DNA of 64,000 bases, taken from an uncultured Paraglaciecola sp. GTDB lineage: Bacteria > Pseudomonadota > Gammaproteobacteria > Enterobacterales > Alteromonadaceae. A program made the translations under genes and the position numbers. Location of the stretch: contig NZ_CAJWCF010000001.1 of assembly GCF_913020055.1 (NCBI RefSeq), forward strand, positions 1 through 64,000, in the 5' to 3' direction. How positions within the stretch are numbered: position 1 is the stretch's first letter; each line of letters opens with the position of its first letter. Shown in pieces: positions 54,743 through 63,381 of the stretch. Under the pieces are notes generated by a model, which saw only the letters and a program-made list of their open reading frames with translations, was not told where the DNA came from and did not search any database.

Positions 54743-56938
54743 ATGTCATCACTTTCTAAACTTGCTGTTGTTAGTTTAGTGGTTGTTGCGATAGGGGCAC
54801 TACAATATGCAGTGCCCGCTTTTACTAGTCAAAAATCCACAATTGCCCATGCAAAAACAACAGAATCACAAAGCAAACAACAAACCAATACCCTCACTAA
54901 CCACGCTGTAAGCGATGACCAAATTGCTCAAAGTGGCACCTTGTATTTTATACAGGAACAATCACAACAAGGCGAAAAACAACAACACTTACTTAGCCCT
55001 ATTCTTAAAAGCAAAGTTGACATTAAAATCACCGGGATCATAGCGCGCACCAAGCTGACTCAAACATTTAAAAATGCCGGCAAGGATTGGGTAAATGGCT
55101 TATATGTATTTCCGCTGCCCGAAAATGCAGCGGTAGATCATTTATTAATGACAGTAGGTGAGCGAAAAATAGAAGGGATTATTAAGGAAAAAAGCGAGGC
55201 AAAAAAGATTTATCTTCAAGCTAAAGCTGAGGGTAAGAAAGCCAGTTTGGTAGCACAGCAACGACCTAATATGTTTTCAAATTCGATTGCTAATATCGGC
55301 CCTGGCGAAACGATCGTAGTGAGTATTGAATACCAGCAAAAACTAAATTTTGATCAGCAACAATACAGTTTGCGTTTCCCGATGACCATTACTCCTAGGT
55401 ATTTCCCCAACAGTACAAAAACAGAATCACTATTACAGCCCGAATTTTCTCAACCCCAATCTAACCAAGCAAATTCAGATATTGATTTACAGGTCAACCT
55501 GCATGCAGGTTTTGAGGTGGATGCTATCGAAAGTGAATTCCATCCTATCACCGTTAAGCAGTTATCAGATGGTAGTCATCACATTCAGATAGCAAAAAAT
55601 AGTGTTAGCAACCAAGATTTTGTATTGAACTGGCGACCAGAATTAGGCGCTGGACCTCAATCTGCTCATTTTACACAGCAGGTAAATGGCGATGAATATG
55701 GCTTAATCATGTTACTACCTCCCGGCAAGCCTGAACAACATACACTGTCACCTCAGCGCGAAGTGATTTTTGTGCTTGATACGTCAGGCTCAATGGAAGG
55801 CGACTCGATCAAACAAGCAAAAGCAGCTCTGCTTTTAGCGATAGACCAACTAAAGGCAAAAGATAACTTCAATATTATTGAATTTAATAGTTACGCACAG
55901 AACTTATGGAAATTGCCAAAACAGGCAGATGCAAACAATAAAGATGACGCCAAACACTTCGTTAATAGTCTATCCGCTAATGGGGGAACAGAAATGGAAA
56001 GCGCACTTAAACTAGCCTTTTCACAGCCTAAGCTTGAAGGTGTAGCCTCATTGAGACAAATAGTTTTTATTACCGATGGCAGTGTGGGCAACGAAGAATC
56101 TTTAATGCAATTGATTAGTAATAAGCTGGAAAATTCGCGCTTATTTACTGTGGGGATTGGTAGTGCTCCTAACAGTTATTTTATGAGTGAGGCCGCCAAG
56201 ATGGGCAAAGGTACATTTACCTATATTGGCTCGGTTGATCAAGTTCAAGAAAAAATGCTGAGCTTATTAACCAAGTTACAATATCCTGCAATAACCGATA
56301 TTGAATTACAGCTAAACACCGGCACTTTACAATCCAATCAACAGTTAGAATTTTATCCTAATGTTATAGGCGACCTATATAAAGGCGAGCCTCTCGTGCT
56401 TAGTTACCGACTAACTGATGACAAAATTGAATCAAACAATACTAACCACTTTTTATCAAAGGTTAATCTCTCAGCTAAGTATCAAGGAAAACCTTGGGAA
56501 ACCCCGTTAGAACTCAATGCTCACACTAGACAATCAGGACTGCATGTTTTATGGGCCAGAGAAAAAATAAGCCAACTTACCAGAGATAAACGCCGTGCAA
56601 GTATGCAATCCAATAGCTCCGCATCTGAGCAAGACGAGTTTAAATCTCTGATCACCAATACTGCTCTTACACATCATTTAATCAGTCAGTACACCAGTTT
56701 AGTCGCCGTGGATGTAACACCTACTCGACCGAAAGAAGCACCACTAAATAATCAAAAAGTGCTAAATCAACTACCCAAAGGCACATCAAATCAGCTTATT
56801 CAATCACCAGGTAGTTTGCCAAAAACAGCAACGCCAGCGCAACTTAAAATATTAATGGGTTTATTTTTAATAGGATTAGCAATATGTATGCACTTACTTA
56901 CAAAAAGAAAAACTTCTTGTCGAAGCTTGTATTCCTAG
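54743..56938 (+). CDS. Marine proteobacterial sortase target protein with VIT and VWA domains
   Basis: The 731-residue protein has an N-terminal membrane/signal segment, a VIT domain (VDIKITGIIARTKLTQTFKN to IVVSIEYQQ, about 90-210), a von Willebrand A domain with a complete MIDAS start (VIFVLDTSGSMEGDSIKQAK, about residue 345; NGGTEME; ITDGSVGNEE) and a C-terminal sorting signal: LPKTA at about 692-696, a helix and KRK. This is the single dedicated substrate of the neighbouring sortase. It probably ends up fixed at the cell envelope; its binding partner is unknown. Its last 55 bases overlap the sortase gene. Confidence 0.93.
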   Translation: MSSLSKLAVVSLVVVAIGALQYAVPAFTSQKSTIAHAKTTESQSKQQTNTLTNHAVSDDQIAQSGTLYFIQEQSQQGEKQQHLLSPILKSKVDIKITGIIARTKLTQTFKNAGKDWVNGLYVFPLPENAAVDHLLMTVGERKIEGIIKEKSEAKKIYLQAKAEGKKASLVAQQRPNMFSNSIANIGPGETIVVSIEYQQKLNFDQQQYSLRFPMTITPRYFPNSTKTESLLQPEFSQPQSNQANSDIDLQVNLHAGFEVDAIESEFHPITVKQLSDGSHHIQIAKNSVSNQDFVLNWRPELGAGPQSAHFTQQVNGDEYGLIMLLPPGKPEQHTLSPQREVIFVLDTSGSMEGDSIKQAKAALLLAIDQLKAKDNFNIIEFNSYAQNLWKLPKQADANNKDDAKHFVNSLSANGGTEMESALKLAFSQPKLEGVASLRQIVFITDGSVGNEESLMQLISNKLENSRLFTVGIGSAPNSYFMSEAAKMGKGTFTYIGSVDQVQEKMLSLLTKLQYPAITDIELQLNTGTLQSNQQLEFYPNVIGDLYKGEPLVLSYRLTDDKIESNNTNHFLSKVNLSAKYQGKPWETPLELNAHTRQSGLHVLWAREKISQLTRDKRRASMQSNSSASEQDEFKSLITNTALTHHLISQYTSLVAVDVTPTRPKEAPLNNQKVLNQLPKGTSNQLIQSPGSLPKTATPAQLKILMGLFLIGLAICMHLLTKRKTSCRSLYS

Positions 56939-57513
56939 TTAATAAACATAAATGGGTTACTTTGCTTTTGTTGCTCGGTGTGTATCAATTTTCCGGCGGG
57001 TTATATATATATGGTAAAGCAGAGTTAGCACAATATTTAATAGCCCATGCTTGGCATAAAAACCTGCAATCAGCAGAACAACACAAACCTTGGCCTTGGG
57101 CAGATACTCAACCCATTGCGCAACTCATCATCAAGGAAAAAAATTGGTATGTATTGGCTGGAGCAAGTGGTAGAAACCTAGCCTTTGCACCAACCCACGT
57201 TAGTTCAACACCTAAGCCGGGAGAAAAAGGTAACAGCGTAATAGTTGGTCACCGCGATACACAATTTAACAGCCTAAAACACCTACAAAAGGGCGATATT
57301 ATTGAGGTTAAAACTAAACATAACCGTCAACGGTTCAAAATTACGATGCTCCGTGTTGCCCAGCAGTCACAAACTGAATATATGCATAGTAATGTTAACA
57401 ACAGTACATTTGATGTTGACCAAGCCTACCTAACACTTATCACCTGTTACCCCTTTGATAGCCTTGTGCCGGATCCAACACATAGATATATTGTGCGAGC
57501 TGTAGCAATATAA
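56884..57513 (+). CDS. Class GN sortase
   Basis: The 209-residue protein has one N-terminal helix (WVTLLLLLGVYQFSGGLYIYG), then the sortase fold with catalytic His in VIVGHRDTQFNSLKHL, Cys in LTLITCYPF and Arg in HRYIVRAV. It cleaves LPxTA-type signals and is the dedicated enzyme of the system. ATG 56884 has TAGGA upstream even though it lies inside the target gene, so the 55-base overlap and coupling look real. It is the last gene of pdsO-target-sortase. Confidence 0.94.
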   Translation: MYALTYKKKNFLSKLVFLVNKHKWVTLLLLLGVYQFSGGLYIYGKAELAQYLIAHAWHKNLQSAEQHKPWPWADTQPIAQLIIKEKNWYVLAGASGRNLAFAPTHVSSTPKPGEKGNSVIVGHRDTQFNSLKHLQKGDIIEVKTKHNRQRFKITMLRVAQQSQTEYMHSNVNNSTFDVDQAYLTLITCYPFDSLVPDPTHRYIVRAVAI

Positions 57514-57671
57514 CTGTATCTAATAACAGACAAAAATAGTGACTTTTCCAAATGAATTTAGCGTAAACTTTACAAACTCTATATGCATCAACGTATTAGA
57601 AACATGGAACGGAATTCGCTAAGCGTGAAGTATCCAAACAATAATTATTTATAACACAACAAGGAATAATG

Positions 57672-58058
57672 ATGACTTTATCAAAAACAACCCTCGCAAT
57701 GGCTTTGGCCGCTTTAAGTTTAGGGCTAAGTGCTTGTACTGATACTAAAAAAGAATCAGCCGAAGGAGCAGAAACAGAAGCCACAGAAATGGTCAGCCAA
57801 GCGAAAGAAAAGTCAGCGGACTTATATGACAAAACCAAGGCTGGCGCATCAGAACTTGCAGATGATGCAGCGGATATGGCAGATGAAGTGAAAGAAAAAG
57901 CGAGCGATGCTTACGATGCCACAGCCGAAAAAGCATCTGATGCGATGGATAGCACAAAAGACAAAGCAGCAGAGTTAAAAACGGATGCAGCTAAAAAATT
58001 AAAAGAAGCATGTATCGCTACTAAAGAAAAATTAGGTCAAGATCCGGAAGACTGTTAA
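57672..58058 (+). CDS. Small LEA-like, Ala/Lys/Glu-rich lipoprotein
   Basis: The protein (128 residues from ATG 57672; ATG 57669 is equally possible, with AAGGAA upstream) has a lipoprotein signal with lipobox LSAC, then about 100 residues of amphipathic helix with 11-residue-like repeats such as AKEKSADLYDKTKAGASELA and KEKASDAYDATAEKASDAMD. This resembles LEA/YtxH-type stress proteins or coiled-coil spacers. Two Cys occur near the end (KEACIATK; EDC). It follows the sortase operon by about 155 bp but has its own leader. Function is unknown; envelope stress protection is a guess. Confidence 0.75.
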   Translation: MTLSKTTLAMALAALSLGLSACTDTKKESAEGAETEATEMVSQAKEKSADLYDKTKAGASELADDAADMADEVKEKASDAYDATAEKASDAMDSTKDKAAELKTDAAKKLKEACIATKEKLGQDPEDC

Positions 58059-58076
58059 TTCAGTAGTCTGTAATTA

Positions 58077-58107
58077 GAGACAAAAGGGTATTCTGCTCTT
58101 TTGTCTC
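58077..58107 (+). terminator. Hairpin after the LEA-like lipoprotein gene
   Basis: Arms GAGACAAAAG and CTTTTGTCTC form a perfect 10-bp stem with an 11-base loop, 19 bp after the stop. The T-run lies within the right arm rather than after it, so termination is likely but not textbook. Confidence 0.6.
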
Positions 58108-58441
58108 ACTCCCCCTCACCCGCTTCAATCGTTTTGACAGTGTTTTGTTTTTAAAAGAAATGATTAAGTACCTGTTGATTCTGACAACATATGCGCTAAT
58201 CCATCGACGTTTTTTATATCCTCTACCTGAAGTATTTTCACTCTCAACTTTGCCCTTATATAGACTTGAATTAAGCGTAATTGATACAATATTATAGGCC
58301 TCTAGAAATTCATTTCTCTTCTCAATTTAAAATACACTTTATAACAAACACGTTTCGTTTAAAGTGGGAATATGAACTCACGCATTTCAAAATACCTAGA
58401 TATTTTGCAAATTCGAATTAACACTTTAGCCGGCAGCCACT
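58108..58441. other. 334-bp intergenic region before the ABC exporter
   Basis: No clear gene. On the minus strand one frame is open from about 58306 to TAA 58164 and ends KILQVEDIKNVDGLAHMLSE plus a few residues, which looks protein-like but has no good start; it may be a gene remnant or chance. No strong promoter or riboswitch is recognised. Confidence 0.35.
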
Positions 58442-59407
58442 ATGAACGCACTGAGTATCAAAGGATTAACCAAGACCTATAAAGATGGCACACAAGCCCT
58501 TAAAGGGATTGATCTAGTGGTAAAACAAGGCGATTTTTTTGCTTTACTTGGACCAAATGGTGCCGGTAAATCGACCACAATAGGGATCATCAGTTCCCTT
58601 GTGAATAAAACCCAAGGGGATGTGGATATATTTGAGTATTCATTAGCGACTCAACCCACCGAGGCAAAATCTTGTATTGGCTTGGTGCCACAAGAGTTCA
58701 ATTTTAATCAATTCGAACCCTTAATACAGATCATGCTAAATCAAGCAGGCTATTATGGTGTGCCCAAAAGTGTGGCTAAACCAAGAGCTGAGAAATACCT
58801 AAAACAACTTGATCTATGGGACAAACGTAATTCTCCAGCTAGGCAACTTTCTGGTGGCATGAAAAGGCGACTCATGATCGCTAGAGCCCTAATGCATGAA
58901 CCTAGAATGCTTATTCTCGACGAGCCAACTGCTGGTGTAGACATCGAAATACGTCGTTCTATGTGGTCATTTTTACAAGAAATCAATCAACAAGGTGTGA
59001 CAATTATTCTGACCACTCATTACCTTGAAGAAGCGGAAATGTTATGTCGTAATATTGCGATTATTGATAAAGGTATCATCGTCAGAAATACCAGTATGAA
59101 GGCTTTACTTGCCACCCTGAACATTGAAACCTTTGTCTTAGATTTGTCTAAGAATATAAGTTCTTTAACTTTAGAAGGCTTTGATAGTCGTTTAATCGAA
59201 GAGCATACTTTAGAAGTTGATGTGCCCAAAGAGGCTGGTCTCAACTCGGTGTTTGAACAGTTAACTCAAAAAGGCATACAAGTGTTGAGCATGCGTAATA
59301 AATCAAATCGATTAGAAGAGTTATTCGTTAGGATGGTGGAGTCTGGCAGAACCTCATCAAACGATGACTCAACAGCAAAACAAGCGGTAGGAGACACTCA
59401 TGAATAG
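58442..59407 (+). CDS. yadG: ABC transporter ATP-binding protein (YadG-like)
   Basis: The 321-residue ATPase has Walker A GPNGAGKSTT (about 39-48), Q-loop VPQEFNFNQ, signature LSGGMKRRLMIARAL, Walker B MLILDEPTAG and the switch His in TTHYLEEAE. The C-terminal 90 residues form the regulatory extension typical of ABC-2 exporters. Together with the permease whose gene overlaps by eight bases it forms a YadG/YadH-like exporter; the substrate is unknown. Confidence 0.93.
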   Translation: MNALSIKGLTKTYKDGTQALKGIDLVVKQGDFFALLGPNGAGKSTTIGIISSLVNKTQGDVDIFEYSLATQPTEAKSCIGLVPQEFNFNQFEPLIQIMLNQAGYYGVPKSVAKPRAEKYLKQLDLWDKRNSPARQLSGGMKRRLMIARALMHEPRMLILDEPTAGVDIEIRRSMWSFLQEINQQGVTIILTTHYLEEAEMLCRNIAIIDKGIIVRNTSMKALLATLNIETFVLDLSKNISSLTLEGFDSRLIEEHTLEVDVPKEAGLNSVFEQLTQKGIQVLSMRNKSNRLEELFVRMVESGRTSSNDDSTAKQAVGDTHE

Positions 59408-60170
59408 TCTCAATATGGTGGCTCTTACAACAATGTGGCGCAAAGAGTGTTTACGTTTCTTAAGAATTTGGATCCAAACCTTGCTTCCCCCCGCCATTAC
59501 TATGACATTGTATTTTGTGATTTTTGGTAATTTAATCGGCAGTAGAATTGGCAACATGGGCGGCTTCAGTTATATGGAGTTTATTGTGCCAGGCTTGATC
59601 ATGATGGCTGTTATCACTAATGCTTACGCCAATGTATCCTCCTCCTTTTACAGCGCTAAATACCAACGAAATATTGAAGAGTTATTGGTAGCGCCAGTTT
59701 CTAACTGGATTATTATCGCTGGTTACGTAGGTGGAGGAGTGGCTAGAGGCATGTTAGTTGGCATCATTGTTACCGTTGTCTCGTTATTTTTTGTGGATAT
59801 ACATATTCACAACGTGCTGATTATCCTCTTAACACTGTTTTTAACTGCAGTATTATTTTCCACTGCTGGGCTGATTAATGGCATCCTCGCCAATTCTTTT
59901 GATGATGTCAGCATAGTACCTACATTCATTTTGACTCCGCTAACCTACTTAGGTGGCGTTTTTTATTCTTTAAGTTTATTGCCTGAATTTTGGCAATGGG
60001 TGAGTAAAATCAACCCTATTGTTTACATGGTAAGTGGCTTTAGATTTGGCTTTTTGGGTGTGTCAGATATTAGTTTCTACCTGTCTTTGAGCATACTAGT
60101 AGGGTTTAACGCGGTATTATTCGGTTGGGCTTATTCTCTTATCAATCGTGGCGTAGGAATTCGTAGCTAA
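59400..60170 (+). CDS. yadH: ABC-2 type permease (YadH-like)
   Basis: The 256-residue protein has six hydrophobic helices and the ABC-2 family region FILTPLTYLGGVFYSLSLLPEFWQWVSKINP (in parts), which is typical for YadH. It starts inside the end of the ATPase gene (8-base overlap). The two proteins should make a homodimeric exporter in the inner membrane. Length matches the family. Confidence 0.93.
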   Translation: MNSLNMVALTTMWRKECLRFLRIWIQTLLPPAITMTLYFVIFGNLIGSRIGNMGGFSYMEFIVPGLIMMAVITNAYANVSSSFYSAKYQRNIEELLVAPVSNWIIIAGYVGGGVARGMLVGIIVTVVSLFFVDIHIHNVLIILLTLFLTAVLFSTAGLINGILANSFDDVSIVPTFILTPLTYLGGVFYSLSLLPEFWQWVSKINPIVYMVSGFRFGFLGVSDISFYLSLSILVGFNAVLFGWAYSLINRGVGIRS

Positions 60171-60175
60171 GTATT

Positions 60176-60832
60176 ATGCAGCAACAATCTCGGACCATTA
60201 GTACTAACCAAACAGGTATCCACCAAAACTTACACAAGGTGGTTACTCGACAACTTGCGAGTGTAAGTCAAAAACCACTTTCTGAACATACCGAACAAGC
60301 TTACCAAGAAGCGATCAATTGGCTTGGAGATTGGAAGGGTGAACTAATACTAGACTCTTGTTGTGGTGTCGGTGAAAGTACTGTGAATATTGCCCAAGCT
60401 CATCCAAATGCGCGAGTAATTGGTATTGATAAGTCAGCGTTACGCACAGACAAACACCAAGCTTACGCAAGTACTTTACAAAACTATCTTGTGTTGCGTG
60501 CAGATCTCAATGATTTTTTAAGATTACTTGTTCTCAATAAAAGAAAACTGACTAAACATTATTTGTTATACCCCAACCCCTACCCTAAATCGGCGCATTT
60601 GCAGCGCCGTTGGTACGCTACATCTGCGTTAAAAGACATGGTTAATTTAGGTGGCATTCTGGAAGTAAGAAGTAATTGGCAGCTGTACATACAAGAATTT
60701 TCTGCTGCTTTGGCGATTGCTAACATTAATAGTCAATGTGCTATATATGAGAATGACCAACCAATCACCCCTTTCGAACGAAAATACTGGCAAAGCGGGC
60801 AAAGTAGCTGGCAGTTATTGGCTAATTTATAA
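60176..60832 (+). CDS. TrmB-like SAM-dependent methyltransferase
   Basis: The 218-residue protein has a class-I SAM motif (LILDSCCGVGESTVNIAQ) and the acidic strand end VIGIDKSALR. The TrmB-specific region is LLYPNPYPKSAHLQRRW, close to the FPDPWPKxRHxKRR motif of tRNA (guanine-N7) methyltransferase, and TPFERKYW matches the C-terminal TxFE motif. The Asp of PDPW is replaced by Asn, so it may be a divergent paralogue. It follows the ABC genes by five bases. Confidence 0.8.
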   Translation: MQQQSRTISTNQTGIHQNLHKVVTRQLASVSQKPLSEHTEQAYQEAINWLGDWKGELILDSCCGVGESTVNIAQAHPNARVIGIDKSALRTDKHQAYASTLQNYLVLRADLNDFLRLLVLNKRKLTKHYLLYPNPYPKSAHLQRRWYATSALKDMVNLGGILEVRSNWQLYIQEFSAALAIANINSQCAIYENDQPITPFERKYWQSGQSSWQLLANL

Positions 60833-60851
60833 CGTTCTAAAAACAGAATCA

Positions 60852-61565
60852 CTAAGCTGTATTAGCTTTGGGTTGACTAAAGTAAAATCCTTGAGCGTAT
60901 TTAATGCCCAGCTTGTTAACAACGTCTAGAGTCTTTTGCTGCTCAATTCGTTCAGCTATTACCACGATGTCATTGCTTGCAGCAGAACTAATGAGGCCTT
61001 TGATAAAGGCTTCTGTTGCTGAATCTGCCGCCACTTTGTCAAATAATGCAGCGGATACCTTTATCGCAGAGATGGGCAATGTAAGGATTGCTTGTAGGTC
61101 ACACTCTTGCTGGTCAAAATTATCTATGACTATATTGACGCCCAATGTATGACACATTTCACAAAACTGACCAAATTTAGCACTTTCTGTTAATGCATTT
61201 TGTGCGGTAATTTCTATAGAAATCCGCTTGGGATTGGGATAATCCGCTAGTTGAGACTGCAGAAATTGTAGAGTGTCGGTATTAGTCATATCTGACAAGC
61301 TCAGATTAATATTCCAAGCCATATTGATATCTCTAAAATAGCTGGCGCTACGACTAAACACAGTTTGAGTCAACTGGGCGACTGATTGCTGCCTTTCCAC
61401 CAAAAACAAAAATTCTGTTGGTAAATAAGTATTTTGATCAATAGTTAATAGACGGGCTAAACATTCATAACTCCATACCTCGTTATTTTTCAAAAAAATG
61501 ATGGGTTGGAAAAAAGGTACTACATTATCTAGGTTAAAACTGTCAGTTACTTCGGTAACTTGCAT
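60852..61565 (-). CDS. Degenerate EAL-domain protein
   Basis: The 237-residue protein is only an EAL fold: FFQPIIFLKNNEVWSYECLARL (ECL in place of EAL), AWNINLSLSDM, RISIEITAQNALTES, IVIDNFDQQECDLQAI and IAERIEQQKTLDVV, ending YAQGFYFSQP. The DDFG segment of active phosphodiesterases is DNFD here, and the AEGVE segment is AERIE, so c-di-GMP hydrolysis is doubtful. It may bind c-di-GMP or a protein partner. It is convergent with the methyltransferase gene and has no sensor domain. Confidence 0.85.
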   Translation of the reverse strand: MQVTEVTDSFNLDNVVPFFQPIIFLKNNEVWSYECLARLLTIDQNTYLPTEFLFLVERQQSVAQLTQTVFSRSASYFRDINMAWNINLSLSDMTNTDTLQFLQSQLADYPNPKRISIEITAQNALTESAKFGQFCEMCHTLGVNIVIDNFDQQECDLQAILTLPISAIKVSAALFDKVAADSATEAFIKGLISSAASNDIVVIAERIEQQKTLDVVNKLGIKYAQGFYFSQPKANTA

Positions 61566-61731
61566 ACAAAGGCATACCTATTATGTCTAGTATTCAGGAC
61601 AATATAACAACAATTTAGCAATTGCTAGATAATCCCTATTTCCGTTCTAGTTTGGGGGTGTGAGCTATTGGTCTCAAGCTAGAATTAAGGTAAAGTGCGC
61701 GACTTGAAAGTTTTCGAATAGGGTTACAACA

Positions 61732-63351
61732 GTGGGCGGAGCTGAGGTCAGTTTAGAGCATTTGTATAAGGTATTTACCATGCCTGAGGGCAAAGACTCT
61801 AAACTTGCACAGATAGAACAACACCTGTCTGATAATCTTTCTGATTTTCTGTCGCAACATGTTGTGACTAAGGTCAATTCTCTAGAGCAAATTGAAAAAA
61901 GTTTTGCTGAGTATTCAGTACCTGAATCTCCAGAGTTTGTATCAAAACATGCAGAAGATCTTCTGGAGAAGTTGGTCGCTAACTCTGTTAATACGTATTC
62001 CCCCAGCTTTATTGGTCATATGACCTCTGCATTGCCGTATTTCCACCTACCTTTGGCAAAACTGTTAGTAGGGCTAAACCAAAATTTAGTCAAAATCGAA
62101 ACATCTAAAGCCTTCACCCCACTTGAACGTCAAATTCTAGGCATGATGCACGAGATGGTCTATAAACAATCGGGTGATTTCTACCATACTTATTTACATA
62201 GTGCGAACCACGCTTTAGGGGCATTTTGCTCCGGTGGGACTATCGCCAACATAACAGCTTTATGGGTAGCAAGAAATAAAGCGCTACCTGCTACAACCCA
62301 GTTTAAAGGTTTGGCACAGGAAGGCTTAGCAGCTGGAATGATGCATTATGGTTATAAAAAAATGGGTATTATCTCATCTAAACGTGGTCACTATTCGTTA
62401 TCCAAAGCCGTCGATTTATTAGGTTTAGGCAGACAACAGATGATTACGATAGACTGTCCGTCGCAACGCTTGTCAGCTGAAAAAGCCTTAGCGGTGGGCA
62501 AACAATATCAACAAGACGGCAACAAGATATTGTCTATAGTAGGTATTGCTGGCACCACTGAAACGGGCCATATTGACCCATTAGATGAACTCGCTGATGT
62601 AGCAAAAGAGTTAGGTTGTCATTTCCACGTAGATGCCGCTTGGGGCGGTGCAACACTGTTTTCACACGAACATAGCCGTTTACTTAAAGGTATTGAGAAA
62701 GCCGATTCTGTGACCTTAGACGCTCACAAACAGATGTATGTGCCAATGGGCGCAGGCATGGTGTTGTTTAAAAATCCCAGTGACAGTAATGCTGTGCGCC
62801 ATCATGCTCAATACATCTTGCGTGCAGGGTCTAAAGACTTAGGTGCCACAACCTTAGAAGGTTCGCGCAATGGCATGGCGATGATGGTATATGCCTCTTT
62901 GCATATATTTGGTCGTCAAGGTTATGAATTGCTTATTAACCAGAGTATTGAAAAAGCCAAAACTTATGCCCGCATGATCCAGTCACACCCAGACTTTGAG
63001 CTTGTCACACCTCCGACTTTGTCTCTGTTAACTTACAGAGTGAATCCAGAAGAAGTACAAGCAAAAATGAAAACCCAGCCTAAAATTGGTCATGCATTAA
63101 ATATGGAACTGGATAAATTGACCGTAATCGTGCAGAAACAACAAAGAGAGGCAGGTAAATCATTTGTTTCACGTACTCGATTACGAACTGAAAAATACCC
63201 CGAACAAGCCATTACAGTATTTAGAGTTGTACTGGCTAATCCTCTAACGTCTGAAACAGATTTGCAAAATATATTGGATGAGCAAATTGCCATAGCTAGC
63301 AATACTAAGACTTGGAAAAAACTTTGTCTTAAACATAAAAAAGCTAGCTAG
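61732..63351 (+). CDS. panP: Pyridoxal-dependent aspartate 1-decarboxylase PanP
   Basis: The 539-residue protein is a group II PLP decarboxylase: FCSGGTIANITALWVARNKA, the cofactor Asp in HVDAAWGGATLFS and the PLP Lys in LDAHKQMYVPMGAG (about residue 335). The N-terminus VSLEHLYKVFTMPEGKDSKL fits the PanP subfamily as I recall it, which makes beta-alanine from aspartate in bacteria lacking PanD. GTG 61732 is the likely start. It is convergent with panC, which uses the beta-alanine. Confidence 0.92.
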   Translation: MGGAEVSLEHLYKVFTMPEGKDSKLAQIEQHLSDNLSDFLSQHVVTKVNSLEQIEKSFAEYSVPESPEFVSKHAEDLLEKLVANSVNTYSPSFIGHMTSALPYFHLPLAKLLVGLNQNLVKIETSKAFTPLERQILGMMHEMVYKQSGDFYHTYLHSANHALGAFCSGGTIANITALWVARNKALPATTQFKGLAQEGLAAGMMHYGYKKMGIISSKRGHYSLSKAVDLLGLGRQQMITIDCPSQRLSAEKALAVGKQYQQDGNKILSIVGIAGTTETGHIDPLDELADVAKELGCHFHVDAAWGGATLFSHEHSRLLKGIEKADSVTLDAHKQMYVPMGAGMVLFKNPSDSNAVRHHAQYILRAGSKDLGATTLEGSRNGMAMMVYASLHIFGRQGYELLINQSIEKAKTYARMIQSHPDFELVTPPTLSLLTYRVNPEEVQAKMKTQPKIGHALNMELDKLTVIVQKQQREAGKSFVSRTRLRTEKYPEQAITVFRVVLANPLTSETDLQNILDEQIAIASNTKTWKKLCLKHKKAS

Positions 63352-63381
63352 CTTGGCTTAATTACACTCATACTCGATTTG

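Noticed and set aside
63342-63355. Palindrome AAGCTAGCTAGCTT at the panP stop as a terminator
   Set aside because: Self-complementary but short, AT-poor flanks and no T-run; overlaps the coding end.
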